64,000 bases of DNA. It comes from CALKJU01 sp035326425. GTDB lineage: Bacteria; Pseudomonadota; Alphaproteobacteria; Geminicoccales; Geminicoccaceae. This document shows, piece after piece, positions 32,762 through 41,382 of this stretch; the stretch's first letter is position 1, and each line of letters starts with the position of its first letter. The notes below the pieces were generated by a model, which saw only the letters and a program-made list of their open reading frames with translations, had not been told where the DNA came from and did not search any database. The stretch covers positions 1 to 64,000 of the forward strand of contig DAOLFG010000009.1 in the NCBI GenBank assembly GCA_035326425.1, in the 5' to 3' direction. The position numbers were made by a program, and so were the translations under genes.

Positions 32762-35700
32762 CTATGCCGCCGCCTTGACGGGCGGCCGCTCCTGCCGGAA
32801 CGCCGCCAGCAGCTCCGCCTCCCTGGCCCTGGCCTTCTCGATGTTCGCCGCCTTGACGTGGCCGAAGCCGCGCATCCGCTGCGGCAGCTCGGCCAGCTCG
32901 ATGGCCAGCCCGTGCCGCTCCGGCGTCAGCCGCTCCGTGATCTCGGCGAGCAGGCTTTCGAACCGACCGATCAGCTCGCGCTCCGTCCGCCGCTCGGCCG
33001 TCCAGCCGAAGGGGTCGAAGGCGGTGCCGCGCAGCCGCTTGAGCGGAGCCAGCAGGCGGAAGGCGTGCAGGATCCAGGGACCGAAGCGGCGCTTGCGGAG
33101 ATGACCGGTGACGGGGTCGCGCGACGCCAGCAGGGGGGGCGCCAGATGGACTTCCAGCCTGCGCCAGCCGGCCATCTCCTTGCCGAGCTGCTTCAGGAAC
33201 GAGCCGTCTGTGTAGAGACGCGCCACCTCGTACTCGTCCTTGTAGGCCATCAGCCTGAACAGCGACCGGGCGGCCGCCTCGGCCAGCCGCTCGCTGCCGG
33301 CGACGACCCGCCGCTCGGCGGCACGGACACGCGCCACCGCGTCGCGATAGCGCTGCGCATAGGCCGCGTCCTGGTAGTCGGCGAGGAACGCCGCCCGGCG
33401 ATCGACGAGCTGGTCCAGCGTCTCGGCTGCCGGCGGCGCCTTGACACCCGCCGCCGCTTCCACGGCCGCCGGACCGGCGGCCCAGCGCCGCCCCCAGCGG
33501 AAAGCGCGCCTGTTCATCTCGACCGCCACGCCGTTGACCTCGATGGCGCGCTCGATCGCCTCGGCCGACAGTGGGATCAGGCCCTGCTGCCAGGCGACGC
33601 CGACCATGAACAGGTTGGTGGCGATGGCATCGCCCAGCAGCCCGGTGGCGATGCGGCTGGCATCGACGAAGGTCACGGCCTCGCCGCCGGCGGCATCGGT
33701 CAGCGAGCGCCTCAGGCGCAGCGCCGGGAAGGTGAGGTCCGGGTCCTTCGTGAAGGCGCCGGTCATCACCTCCTCGGTGTTGGCGACGACGCGGGTGAAG
33801 CCCCTGCGCACCGTCGGCAGCGCCGTCCGGCCGGCCGCCACCACCAAGTCGCATCCCAGCAGCAGCGAGGCACCGCCGGCAGCGACGCGCGGGCTGCCGA
33901 TGTCCTCGGGTGTGGGCGCCAGCTTGAGGTGTGAGACCACCGCCCCGCCCTTCTGCGCCAGCCCCACCATGTCGAGGCCGACGAAGCCCTTGCCTTCGAG
34001 ATGCGCCGCCATGCCGAGCAATGCCGCGATGGTGATGACGCCGGTGCCGCCTATGCCGGTGACGACGATGCCATAGGGACCGGACAGATCCGGCAGCACC
34101 GGCGCCGGCAGCTCGCCCAGGGTGGCCTCCTCGACCGTGCTCCGGCTGCGTTGCAGCCTCGCGCCATGCACCGTGACGAAGCTCGGGCAGAAGCCCTCGA
34201 GGCAGGAGAAATCCTTGTTGCAGCTCGACTGGTCGATGCGGCGCTTGCGGCCGAGCTCGGTCTCGACCGGCTGGACGGCGACGCAGTTCGACTGCACGCC
34301 GCAATCGCCGCAACCCTCGCAGACCAGCTCGTTGATGACCACGCGCCGGTCGGGGTCGGCCATCCGACCCTGCTTGCGCCGGCGGCGCTTCTCGGCGGCA
34401 CAGGTCTGGTCGTAGATGATGGCGCTGACACCCGGCACGGTGCGCATGTGGCGCTGCACGCCGTCGAGATCGTCGCGGTGGTGGACGCGCACGCCGGAAG
34501 GAAAGGCCGACAGCGGATATTTCCCGGGCTCGTCGGTGACGACGGCGATCTCGGTCGCACCCTCGGTCGCCAGCAGCCCCGCCACCTGCGGCACGGTGAG
34601 GTTGGCGGTCTCCATCTTCTGGCCGCCGGTCATGGCGACGGCGTCGTTGTAGAGGATCTTGAAGGTGATGTCGGCACCCGACGCCTTGGCGGCGCGGACG
34701 GTCAGCGAGCCCGAATGATAGAAGGTGCCGTCGCCGATGTTCTGGAAGACGTGCGGCGTGTCGGTGAACGGCGCCTCGCCGAGCCAGGAGGCTCCTTCCC
34801 CGCCCATCTGGGTGAAGCCCACCGTGTCGCGGCCCATCCAGGTCGCCATGAAATGGCAGCCGATGCCGGCCACCGTCCGGCTGCCCTCGGGCGAGCGCGT
34901 GCTGGTGTTGTGCGGGCAGCCCGGACAGAACCAGGGCAACCGTACCAGGGCTGCCGGATTGCCCGATACTGCCTTGCGCCGCGCCTCCATCTCGTCGGCA
35001 CTGGTGCGCATGGCGGCGTCACCGCTGCGCTCGGCGAGGCGGCGGGCGATCGCCAGCGCCACCATGTTGGCGTCGAGCGCCCCGTGGCTCGGGAACAGCA
35101 CCGCACCGTGCTCGTCCTGCTTGCCGACGACGCGCGGCCGACGCTCGGCGGCATAGAGCAGCTCCTTGAGCTGCCCCTCGATCAGCCCGCGCTTCTCCTC
35201 GACGACGACGACCAGCTCGCTGCCGCCGACGGCATGCTCCAGCATCACCGGCTCGAGCGGGAAGACCAGGCCCACCTTGTAGACGCCGAAGTCCAGGGCG
35301 CGCGCACGGACCCCGTCGATGCCCAGCTCGTCGAGCGCCGCCGCCACGTCCATCCAGGACTTGCCGGTGGTCACCACCATCACGCGGGCGCCGGCGCGAC
35401 CCAGCACCACGCGGTCGAGCCGGTTGGCGCGGGCATAGGCGCGCGCCGCCTCCATCTTCACGGTATGGACCCGCTGCTCGGCTTCCAGCGCCAGCGGCGG
35501 CCAGGGCTTCTCCGGCGGCACGTAGTAGCCGAGCCCGCCCGGCGGCATCGGGAAGTCCTCGGGCTCGACGATCCGCGGGCTATCGGGATCGACCTCGATC
35601 GAGGCCGTGCTCTCGACCGTGTCGTGGATGCACTTCAACGCCACCCAGGCGCCCGAATAGCGCGACATGGCAATGCCATGCAGGCCGTATTCGAGAATCT

Positions 35701-36319
35701 CCTGCACGCCGGACGGGTTCAGGATCGGCACCATGGCATCGACCATGGCGTATTCGGACTGGTGCGCCGTCGTGCTGGATTCACAGATATGGTCGTCACC
35801 CAGCAGCAGCAGCACGCCGCCCCTGCGGGCGGAGCCGAACAGGTTGCCGTGCTTGATGGCGTCGCCCGACCGGTCGACCCCCGGCCCCTTGGCATACCAG
35901 ATGGCGAACACGCCGTCGTAGCGGCCGTGGCCGTCCTGGCCGACCGCCTGGGTACCCTGGCACGCCGTGGCCGCCAGATCCTCGTTCACACCCGGCTGAT
36001 GCACCACATGATGTTCGGCCAGCAACGCCTTGGCACGGCTGAGCTGCTGGTCGTAAGCACCCAGCGGCGAGCCGCGATAGCCGGTGATGTAGCCGGCGGT
36101 GTTCAGCCCGGCCGCGAGATCGCGGCGCCGCTGTTCCAGCGGCAGACGGACCAGCGCCTGGATGCCGGTCACGAACACGCGGCCGGCCGCCTTGGTATAC
36201 TTGTCGTCGAGAGAGATCTCGAGGAGGTCGGTCGCCACGGCCTGCCCTGCCAACGTCTTGGAGCCAAGACCTAACACATTCCGGGCCGAGGCGGCGAGAG
36301 CGGGTGGCGAGGCCGGCAT
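32762..36319 (-). CDS. Indolepyruvate ferredoxin oxidoreductase, fused IorA-IorB type
   Basis: A 1185-aa single-chain 2-oxoacid:ferredoxin oxidoreductase that decarboxylates aryl or branched 2-oxoacids to acyl-CoA. Order: pyrimidine-binding part with DDKYTKAAGRVFVTGIQALV and GYITGYRGSPLGAYDQQL, ThDP part with CPGCPHNTSTRSPEG and GIGCHFMATWMGR, then the cysteine cluster CEGCGDCGVQSNC and SSCNKDFSCLEGFCPSF. A C-terminal gamma domain follows with GIVVTGIGGTGVITIAALLG (about residue 740). No separate ferredoxin gene is visible nearby. Divergent from the HAD gene; start ATG at 36319 taken, N-terminal 20 residues are low-complexity and uncertain. Confidence 0.93.
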   Translation of the reverse strand: MPASPPALAASARNVLGLGSKTLAGQAVATDLLEISLDDKYTKAAGRVFVTGIQALVRLPLEQRRRDLAAGLNTAGYITGYRGSPLGAYDQQLSRAKALLAEHHVVHQPGVNEDLAATACQGTQAVGQDGHGRYDGVFAIWYAKGPGVDRSGDAIKHGNLFGSARRGGVLLLLGDDHICESSTTAHQSEYAMVDAMVPILNPSGVQEILEYGLHGIAMSRYSGAWVALKCIHDTVESTASIEVDPDSPRIVEPEDFPMPPGGLGYYVPPEKPWPPLALEAEQRVHTVKMEAARAYARANRLDRVVLGRAGARVMVVTTGKSWMDVAAALDELGIDGVRARALDFGVYKVGLVFPLEPVMLEHAVGGSELVVVVEEKRGLIEGQLKELLYAAERRPRVVGKQDEHGAVLFPSHGALDANMVALAIARRLAERSGDAAMRTSADEMEARRKAVSGNPAALVRLPWFCPGCPHNTSTRSPEGSRTVAGIGCHFMATWMGRDTVGFTQMGGEGASWLGEAPFTDTPHVFQNIGDGTFYHSGSLTVRAAKASGADITFKILYNDAVAMTGGQKMETANLTVPQVAGLLATEGATEIAVVTDEPGKYPLSAFPSGVRVHHRDDLDGVQRHMRTVPGVSAIIYDQTCAAEKRRRRKQGRMADPDRRVVINELVCEGCGDCGVQSNCVAVQPVETELGRKRRIDQSSCNKDFSCLEGFCPSFVTVHGARLQRSRSTVEEATLGELPAPVLPDLSGPYGIVVTGIGGTGVITIAALLGMAAHLEGKGFVGLDMVGLAQKGGAVVSHLKLAPTPEDIGSPRVAAGGASLLLGCDLVVAAGRTALPTVRRGFTRVVANTEEVMTGAFTKDPDLTFPALRLRRSLTDAAGGEAVTFVDASRIATGLLGDAIATNLFMVGVAWQQGLIPLSAEAIERAIEVNGVAVEMNRRAFRWGRRWAAGPAAVEAAAGVKAPPAAETLDQLVDRRAAFLADYQDAAYAQRYRDAVARVRAAERRVVAGSERLAEAAARSLFRLMAYKDEYEVARLYTDGSFLKQLGKEMAGWRRLEVHLAPPLLASRDPVTGHLRKRRFGPWILHAFRLLAPLKRLRGTAFDPFGWTAERRTERELIGRFESLLAEITERLTPERHGLAIELAELPQRMRGFGHVKAANIEKARAREAELLAAFRQERPPVKAAA

Positions 36320-36404
36320 CGGCGAGCCTCCGGCAAGCCCGGCATTGACCTTGCGGCCCCGGCCGGTGACATAGGCCGCGCCGACGACACCGGATGGCTT
36401 GCCG

Positions 36405-37274
36405 ATGCCGCAGATTCTCGAGCGCTTCGCCCCGCTTGCGGAGCGCTACGACGCCTTCATCCTCGACCAGTGGGGCGTGCTCCATGACGGCATCCGCCCC
36501 TATCCGGGCGTGCTCGACACGCTGGAGCGGCTGCATCGCGCCGGCAGGAAGATCGTGCTGCTGTCCAATTCCGGCCGGCGCGCCGATTTCAGCGCCCGCC
36601 AGCTCGCCCAGCGCGGCTTCGACCTGGCGCAGTTCAGCGCCGTCGTCACCTCGGGCGAGACCGGCTGGCTGGGCTTTCGCGACCGCGCCGAGTCGCCCTT
36701 CACCGGCTTCGGCACGCGCTGCCTGCTGGTGACGCGTGACGGCGACCGGACGGTCGCCGAGGGCGTCGGCCTGGATCTGGTCGACGACATCGAGGACGCC
36801 GAGTTCGTCTACCTGTCGGGGGTCGAGCCGCCGCCGGTCGTGGCCGGGGACTATTTCCCGATGCTCGACAAGGCCCTGGCGCTGGGCCTGCCGATCCTGT
36901 GCACAAATCCCGACCTCGTGGCGGTCAGCGGCACCGACTTGGCGCTGGCGCCGGGCACGCTGGCCGAGCGCTACCGGGCGGCCGGCGGCGAGGTGGCCTA
37001 TGTCGGCAAGCCGCACGCCCCGGTCTACCGCGCCTGCCGGGCGGTCCTGCCGGGGATCGAGGCCTCGGCGATCGTCTGCGTCGGCGATTCGATCGCGCAC
37101 GACATCAAGGGCGCCAACGATGCCGGGCTGGCCTCGGCCTTCGTCACCAACGGCATCCACGCCGCCGAATTCGCGGCCGACGCCGGCGACGCCGCCAAGC
37201 TCGCGGCGGTCGAGCACCTGGCGCAGAGCCACGGCGGCCGGCCGGACTGGATCATCCCGTCGCTAGCCTGGTGA
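36405..37274 (+). CDS. HAD-superfamily class IIA phosphatase (TIGR01459-like)
   Basis: Cytosolic HAD hydrolase of 289 aa. Motif I is YDAFILDQWGVLHDGIRPYP (the first Asp is the nucleophile; second position is W-G instead of D-G, as typical for this subgroup). Motif II is VLLSNSGRRADFSARQLAQR, and motif III/IV is GKPHAPVYRAC and AIVCVGDSIAHDIKGANDAG. Class IIA relatives dephosphorylate small sugars or nucleotides; substrate unknown. An in-frame TTG at 36399 is an alternative start. Its 3' end overlaps the convergent dehydrogenase gene by 12 nt. Confidence 0.88.
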   Translation: MPQILERFAPLAERYDAFILDQWGVLHDGIRPYPGVLDTLERLHRAGRKIVLLSNSGRRADFSARQLAQRGFDLAQFSAVVTSGETGWLGFRDRAESPFTGFGTRCLLVTRDGDRTVAEGVGLDLVDDIEDAEFVYLSGVEPPPVVAGDYFPMLDKALALGLPILCTNPDLVAVSGTDLALAPGTLAERYRAAGGEVAYVGKPHAPVYRACRAVLPGIEASAIVCVGDSIAHDIKGANDAGLASAFVTNGIHAAEFAADAGDAAKLAAVEHLAQSHGGRPDWIIPSLAW

Positions 37275-38198
37275 GGCCAGCAGGCTCCCCCGCACACGCC
37301 TGGCGATCAGCTCCGAGACGCGCACATTGCTCTCCTGGGTCACGCCGGCGATGTGCGGCGTCAGGATCAGGTTCGGCACGCCCGAGAACACTGCGGCGGC
37401 CTCGCGGGTCAGCGGCTCGGTCTCGAACACGTCGAGCGCGGCACCGGCGAGGCGGCCCTCGCGCAGCGCCGCCGCCAGCGCCTTCTCATCGACGACGCCG
37501 CCACGCGCGGCGTTGATCAGCACGGCATCGGGCCGCATCCGCGCGACCGCCTCGGCCGAGATCAGGTGGCGCGTCTCGTCGACCAGCGGCACGTGCAGGC
37601 TCACTACGTCGGCGGCGGCCAGCAATCCGTCGAGATCCATCCGGGCCACGCCCTGCCAGACGGACGAGTCCGCCGGCACGTAGGGGTCGCTCGCCACCAC
37701 CTCCATGCCCAGCGCCCGTGCCCGCGCCGCCACCTCGCGGGCGATGCTGCCGAAGCCGACCAGCCCCATCAGCCGGCCCGACAGCTCGCGGCCCATCAGC
37801 CGGCCGCGCGGCCATTGCCCGGCCAGCACGTCGCCGGTGCTGAGCCAGGCGCCGCGCAGCAGCATCAGCGAGGCGGTGACGACGTACTCGGCCACCGACA
37901 GGTCGTTGGCACCGGTGGCTGGATGCACCGCGATCCGCCGCGCCTCGCAGGCCGCGACGTCGATGTTGTCGAGTCCGACGCCGAGGCGGCCCACCACCAC
38001 CAGCCGGGGTGCCGCCGCCAGCAGCTCGTTGCGGACCTGGGTGCGGTTGCGCACGATCAGGCCGCGCGCGCCGAACAGCTCGCCCACCAGCTCGACCGGA
38101 CGGTCGACGAGGCCAGGGTCGTAGAGCACGTCGAACTCACCGCGCAGCCCGTCGACCGCGGCCTCGTCCATGAACTCGGAGATGACGATGTCGGCCAT
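37263..38198 (-). CDS. D-isomer-specific 2-hydroxyacid dehydrogenase
   Basis: NAD(P)-dependent oxidoreductase of 311 aa. The Rossmann motif is GLVGFGSIAREVAARARALG (about residue 140). The catalytic Arg is in LINAARGGVVDEKALAAAL (about 230), the Glu in ALDVFETEPL and the His in LILTPHIAGVTQESN (about 285). It reduces 2-oxoacids to D-2-hydroxyacids or the reverse; substrate unknown. It starts 3 nt after the davB-like gene and is probably the third gene of that operon, which suggests a 2-oxo or 2-hydroxy acid of the same catabolic route. Confidence 0.92.
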   Translation of the reverse strand: MADIVISEFMDEAAVDGLRGEFDVLYDPGLVDRPVELVGELFGARGLIVRNRTQVRNELLAAAPRLVVVGRLGVGLDNIDVAACEARRIAVHPATGANDLSVAEYVVTASLMLLRGAWLSTGDVLAGQWPRGRLMGRELSGRLMGLVGFGSIAREVAARARALGMEVVASDPYVPADSSVWQGVARMDLDGLLAAADVVSLHVPLVDETRHLISAEAVARMRPDAVLINAARGGVVDEKALAAALREGRLAGAALDVFETEPLTREAAAVFSGVPNLILTPHIAGVTQESNVRVSELIARRVRGSLLASPG

Positions 38199-38201
38199 GG
38201 C

Positions 38202-39893
38202 TCAGTCCGGCAATGCCACCGGCTTCAGCTCCTCGAAGCGGTCTCCCGGGCCCCGATTGGTCTCGGCCGTGCCGCCGCCCAGATGGTTGACGATGCCCCA
38301 GACGGCGTTGAGCCCGGTGGTGACGGCACCTTCCACCCAGCCGGGCGTCCAGCCCACGTCGTCGCCCGCCAGGAAGATGCCGCGCTGCTCCGGCGGCAGC
38401 CCCTCCTGCATGAAGTGGCAGTACATGCGGTGGTTGTAGCGGTAGTGCCCCGGCAGCGCCCCCTTGAAGGCGCCGAGGAAGTTGGGGTCGGACTCCCACG
38501 ACACCGTGATCGGATCGCCGATGATGTGCTTCTCGATATCGAGCTGCGGATAGATTTTCTTCAGCGCGTCGAGGTTCAGGCGGACGCGCTGGTCGATCGG
38601 CAGCGGCAGCATCTTCAGGGCATCGCCCATCCAGGCGTAGCTCAGGCAGATCACGCCCGGCCGGTCCGGGCCATTGTCGAACAGATAGGTGCCGCGGGTC
38701 ATCCGGTCGGTCAGCGTCATGCTGAGCGGGTAGCGGCCGGTCGCCGGGTCGCGCTCCTTCCAGAACGGCCGGTCGACCATCACGAAGGTCTTGGAGGCCT
38801 GCATGTAGCGGGTACGGTCGAGCGCCATCCACAGCTTGTGGCTGAACAGCCGCTCGTCGCACTCCATGTGCGTGGTCAGCAGCCAGGACTGGCAGGTGAA
38901 CAGCACCGCCGCGAAGCCCTTGGTGTGACCCCAGCGGTCGGTGACGTCGAAGCCGCCATGGCCGTTGGGCGCCACGCGGGTGACACCCGGCCGGGTGGCG
39001 CCGGCGTGCAGCTTCTCCAGCGTGGTGCCCTTGGGCCAGTGGACGATCCTGTCGGGTGCCCGCTTCCACAGGCCGCGCGGCATCTGCTCGACGCCGCCTT
39101 TCACCCAGCGCTGGTTCTCGTCGCAATTGGTGAAGACGACCCTCAGAATCTCCAGCATCGAGTTCGGGAAGTCGGTGTCCCAGCCGCCGGTGCCGAAGCC
39201 GACCTGGCCGAACACCTCGAGATGCCGGAACGAGCGTCTCGCGAAGGCGTCGGAGGTGGCGATGAAGCCGTAGAAGGTGCGGTCGTCCCAGATCGGGACC
39301 AGCCGGTTCCAGATCGCCTTGACCCGCGCCACGTCGCGCGCGCGGATGGCGTTCTGCATCTCGGTGAACGAGGCGCCGTGCTCCAGCGCCTCCTTCCATG
39401 CCGCCGCCACCTCGTGGAACAGCCGCGGCAGCTGGTCCATGGTCTCGACGTAGATGGTCTCGCCCTCGAGGTCGATCACCGTGCTGGGTGTCGCGGGCTC
39501 CAGCGGGTTCGGGAACGGCAGGGTCTCGAGGCCCAGCTCGTCGAGATAGTGGTAGAACGCCACCGAGGAGATCGGAAAACGCATGCCGCCCAGCTCGGCG
39601 ACGATGCCGTCGGCACCCTCGAAGGGCTGCGAGCGCAGCCGGCCGCCGATCCGCGCCGCCTCGTAGACCACCGGCTTCAGCCCCAGCTTCATCAGCTCGT
39701 AGGCCGCCGTCATGCCGGCGGCACCGGCGCCGACGATCGCCACCTCGGTGCCGTGCCGCTCGACCGGCACCGAGCCGAGGCCGGCCGGGTGCTTCAGCCA
39801 GTCGTCGTAGGCGAAGGGGAAGTCCGGTCCGAAATAGGTGACGGGCGGGGCGCCGGCCGGCTCGGAGGTCGCCGGGGCATGGCTCGCGGTCAT
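38202..39893 (-). CDS. davB: Flavin monooxygenase of the lysine/tryptophan 2-monooxygenase family (DavB-like)
   Basis: A 563-aa FAD amine-oxidase-fold enzyme. The N-terminus is TYFGPDFPFAYDDWLKHPAG, then the FAD motif EVAIVGAGAAGMTAAYELMK (about residue 50) and IGGRLRSQPFEGADGIVAEL. Near the end is GIFLAGDDVGWTPGWVEGAV (about residue 510). From memory these segments match Pseudomonas L-lysine 2-monooxygenase (DavB) closely, which makes 5-aminovaleramide from lysine. The upstream, overlapping amidase gene fits DavA, the next step. Tryptophan or phenylalanine cannot be fully excluded as substrate. Confidence 0.85.
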   Translation of the reverse strand: MTASHAPATSEPAGAPPVTYFGPDFPFAYDDWLKHPAGLGSVPVERHGTEVAIVGAGAAGMTAAYELMKLGLKPVVYEAARIGGRLRSQPFEGADGIVAELGGMRFPISSVAFYHYLDELGLETLPFPNPLEPATPSTVIDLEGETIYVETMDQLPRLFHEVAAAWKEALEHGASFTEMQNAIRARDVARVKAIWNRLVPIWDDRTFYGFIATSDAFARRSFRHLEVFGQVGFGTGGWDTDFPNSMLEILRVVFTNCDENQRWVKGGVEQMPRGLWKRAPDRIVHWPKGTTLEKLHAGATRPGVTRVAPNGHGGFDVTDRWGHTKGFAAVLFTCQSWLLTTHMECDERLFSHKLWMALDRTRYMQASKTFVMVDRPFWKERDPATGRYPLSMTLTDRMTRGTYLFDNGPDRPGVICLSYAWMGDALKMLPLPIDQRVRLNLDALKKIYPQLDIEKHIIGDPITVSWESDPNFLGAFKGALPGHYRYNHRMYCHFMQEGLPPEQRGIFLAGDDVGWTPGWVEGAVTTGLNAVWGIVNHLGGGTAETNRGPGDRFEELKPVALPD

Positions 39894-40705
39894 GGTTCGC
39901 CTTCCTCTCGTCCCTCGACCAGGGATGTGTAGAGTTCCGGCCTGCGGTCGGCGAGGTAGGTGTTGAGCCGGCGGGATTCCGCCATGCCGGCGAGGTCGAT
40001 GTCACCGGTGATCAGCTCCTCGCCGCGACCGGCACGCGCGATGTCGCTGCCGTCCGGCGCCACGATGCAGCTCTGGCCCAGATAGCCGAGATCGCGCTCG
40101 CGGTCGCAGCGGTTGGCGTAGGCCACGAAGATCTGGTTCTCATAGGCCCTGGCCGGCACCAGCCGCTGCGCCACGAAGTCGTAGGGCTGCATCAGCGCCG
40201 TCGGCACCGCCACGAGATCGGCTCCGGCCAGCGCCCATCGGCGCACGTTCTCGGGGAACTCGACATCGTAGCAGATGAGGATGCCGAGCTTCAGCCCGTC
40301 CAGCTCCACCGGCCGCACCGGCTGGTCACCGGCCGAGAACATGCCGCGGTCGAGATCGCCGAAGAGATGCGACTTGCGGTAGGTGACGAGCCGCCGGCCG
40401 CTCCGGTCGAGCAGGCTGGCGGCATTGTAGACGCGGCCCCGGGCTGCCTCGGGAAAGCCGTAGAGCAACGCCACCCCGGTGGCCCGGGCGATCCCCGCCG
40501 CCACCTCCGCCGACGGGCCGTCGGCGGGCTCGGCCAGCCGTCGCGCCGCCTCGGCGCCGATGGCATAGCCGGTGAGATACATTTCGGGGCAGATCAGCAG
40601 CCCGGCGCCGCGCGCCGCCGCCTGCCCGGCCCGCGCCGCCAGCAGCTCCAGCCGGCCCGCCACGTCGCCCGGCTCGGCCGGGCCCTGGAAGATCGCCACG
40701 CGCAT
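39890..40705 (-). CDS. davA: Nitrilase-superfamily amidase, DavA-like (5-aminovaleramidase)
   Basis: Carbon-nitrogen hydrolase of 271 aa with the full triad: Glu in LLICPEMYLTGYAIG (about residue 42), Lys in LVTYRKSHLFGDLDRGMFS (about 110) and Cys in ILICYDVEFPENVRRWALAG (about 148). MRVAIFQGPAEPGDVAGRL is the natural N-terminus; upstream codons are not conserved. It overlaps the davB-like gene as ATGA, so both products are made together. In Pseudomonas, DavA hydrolyses 5-aminovaleramide to 5-aminovalerate, which links lysine breakdown to glutarate. Other amide substrates remain possible. Confidence 0.82.
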   Translation of the reverse strand: MRVAIFQGPAEPGDVAGRLELLAARAGQAAARGAGLLICPEMYLTGYAIGAEAARRLAEPADGPSAEVAAGIARATGVALLYGFPEAARGRVYNAASLLDRSGRRLVTYRKSHLFGDLDRGMFSAGDQPVRPVELDGLKLGILICYDVEFPENVRRWALAGADLVAVPTALMQPYDFVAQRLVPARAYENQIFVAYANRCDRERDLGYLGQSCIVAPDGSDIARAGRGEELITGDIDLAGMAESRRLNTYLADRRPELYTSLVEGREEGEP

Positions 40706-40844
40706 GCCTCGACCCGTCCCCGCGCGCGGCGTGCCCGAACGGCAACGCCGCCGGATTGATAGCGTCCCGAAGGGCCGCCGGCCATGTGCGACCGGCGCCT
40801 GCGACATCGATGGCCGTTGTCCGGCAAAGAGACCAGCCCCCAAT

Positions 40845-40859
40845 TATACTGCAGTGCAG
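40845..40859 (+). promoter_or_regulatory. Candidate PhaR operator overlapping a -10 element
   Basis: CTGC-AGT-GCAG (40849-40859) is the CTGC-N3-GCAG dyad described, to my knowledge, as the binding sequence of the PHA repressor PhaR in alphaproteobacteria. It overlaps the 3' end of TATACT (40845-40850), a good -10 in the only AT-rich patch of this gap. It ends 16 nt before the phasin-like ATG. No good -35 is visible. Confidence 0.5.
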
Positions 40860-40875
40860 CATTTCGGAGCGGAAC

Positions 40876-41382
40876 ATGGGCCCTGCCCTCAGAACGCCGA
40901 GCTTCAATCGGGCCCTCGCCACAGCGCGGACCTCCACCAAGGCGCTGGTGCGCGCCGGCGAGATCGCCGTGGCCTCCGGCGAGGTCATCGACGCCCGCAG
41001 CCGGCTGATCGCCGAGGGCCTGGGCAATCCGGCGAAGCTGGTCGATCCCGAGCTGGTCGGCATGGTGACTGAGAAGATCGCCGCGGCGATGGCGTCGTGG
41101 GGAGCCCTCGCCGTGTCGGCTCCGGGCTTCGCGGCCGTGGCCCAGAGCTGGCTGGCTGCCCAGGCCCGCATCCTGGGCGAAGGCGGCCTGGCGCTCGCCG
41201 GCGCGCACACGCCGCAGGGCTGGCTGTCGGCCTGGCAGTCCTGCGCGGCCCGCAGCATCGACGCCTCGACGCGGGCGGCCGAGCAGCTGATGGCATCGGC
41301 CTCGCGCACCGTCGCCTCGACCATCGCCCCGATCCACAGCAAGGCCACCGGCAACGCCCGCCGGCTGCGGCGCGCCGCCTAG
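40876..41382 (+). CDS. Phasin-like PHA-granule protein (probable)
   Basis: A 168-aa, Ala-rich, mostly helical, signal-free protein. It has no enzyme motif. Segments such as LVDPELVGMVTEKIAAAMAS and the basic C-terminus ending in GNARRLRRAA resemble alphaproteobacterial phasins, which coat polyhydroxyalkanoate granules. Support from context: a PhaR-like dyad lies in the promoter and phaB, phaA and phaC-like genes lie 8-12 kb away. The ATG follows GGAGCGGAAC. Its TAG stop shares CTAG with the stop of the convergent outer-membrane efflux gene. Function is an inference. Confidence 0.65.
   Translation: MGPALRTPSFNRALATARTSTKALVRAGEIAVASGEVIDARSRLIAEGLGNPAKLVDPELVGMVTEKIAAAMASWGALAVSAPGFAAVAQSWLAAQARILGEGGLALAGAHTPQGWLSAWQSCAARSIDASTRAAEQLMASASRTVASTIAPIHSKATGNARRLRRAA

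Noticed and set aside
34001..36274. A 757-codon plus-strand frame antisense to the indolepyruvate oxidoreductase gene
   Set aside because: Shadow of the conserved 1185-aa protein; no domain recognisable.
37353..39932. An 859-codon plus-strand frame antisense to the dehydrogenase and davB-like genes
   Set aside because: Composition is dominated by Arg, His, Gly and Ala without any motif; the minus strand encodes full-length conserved enzymes.
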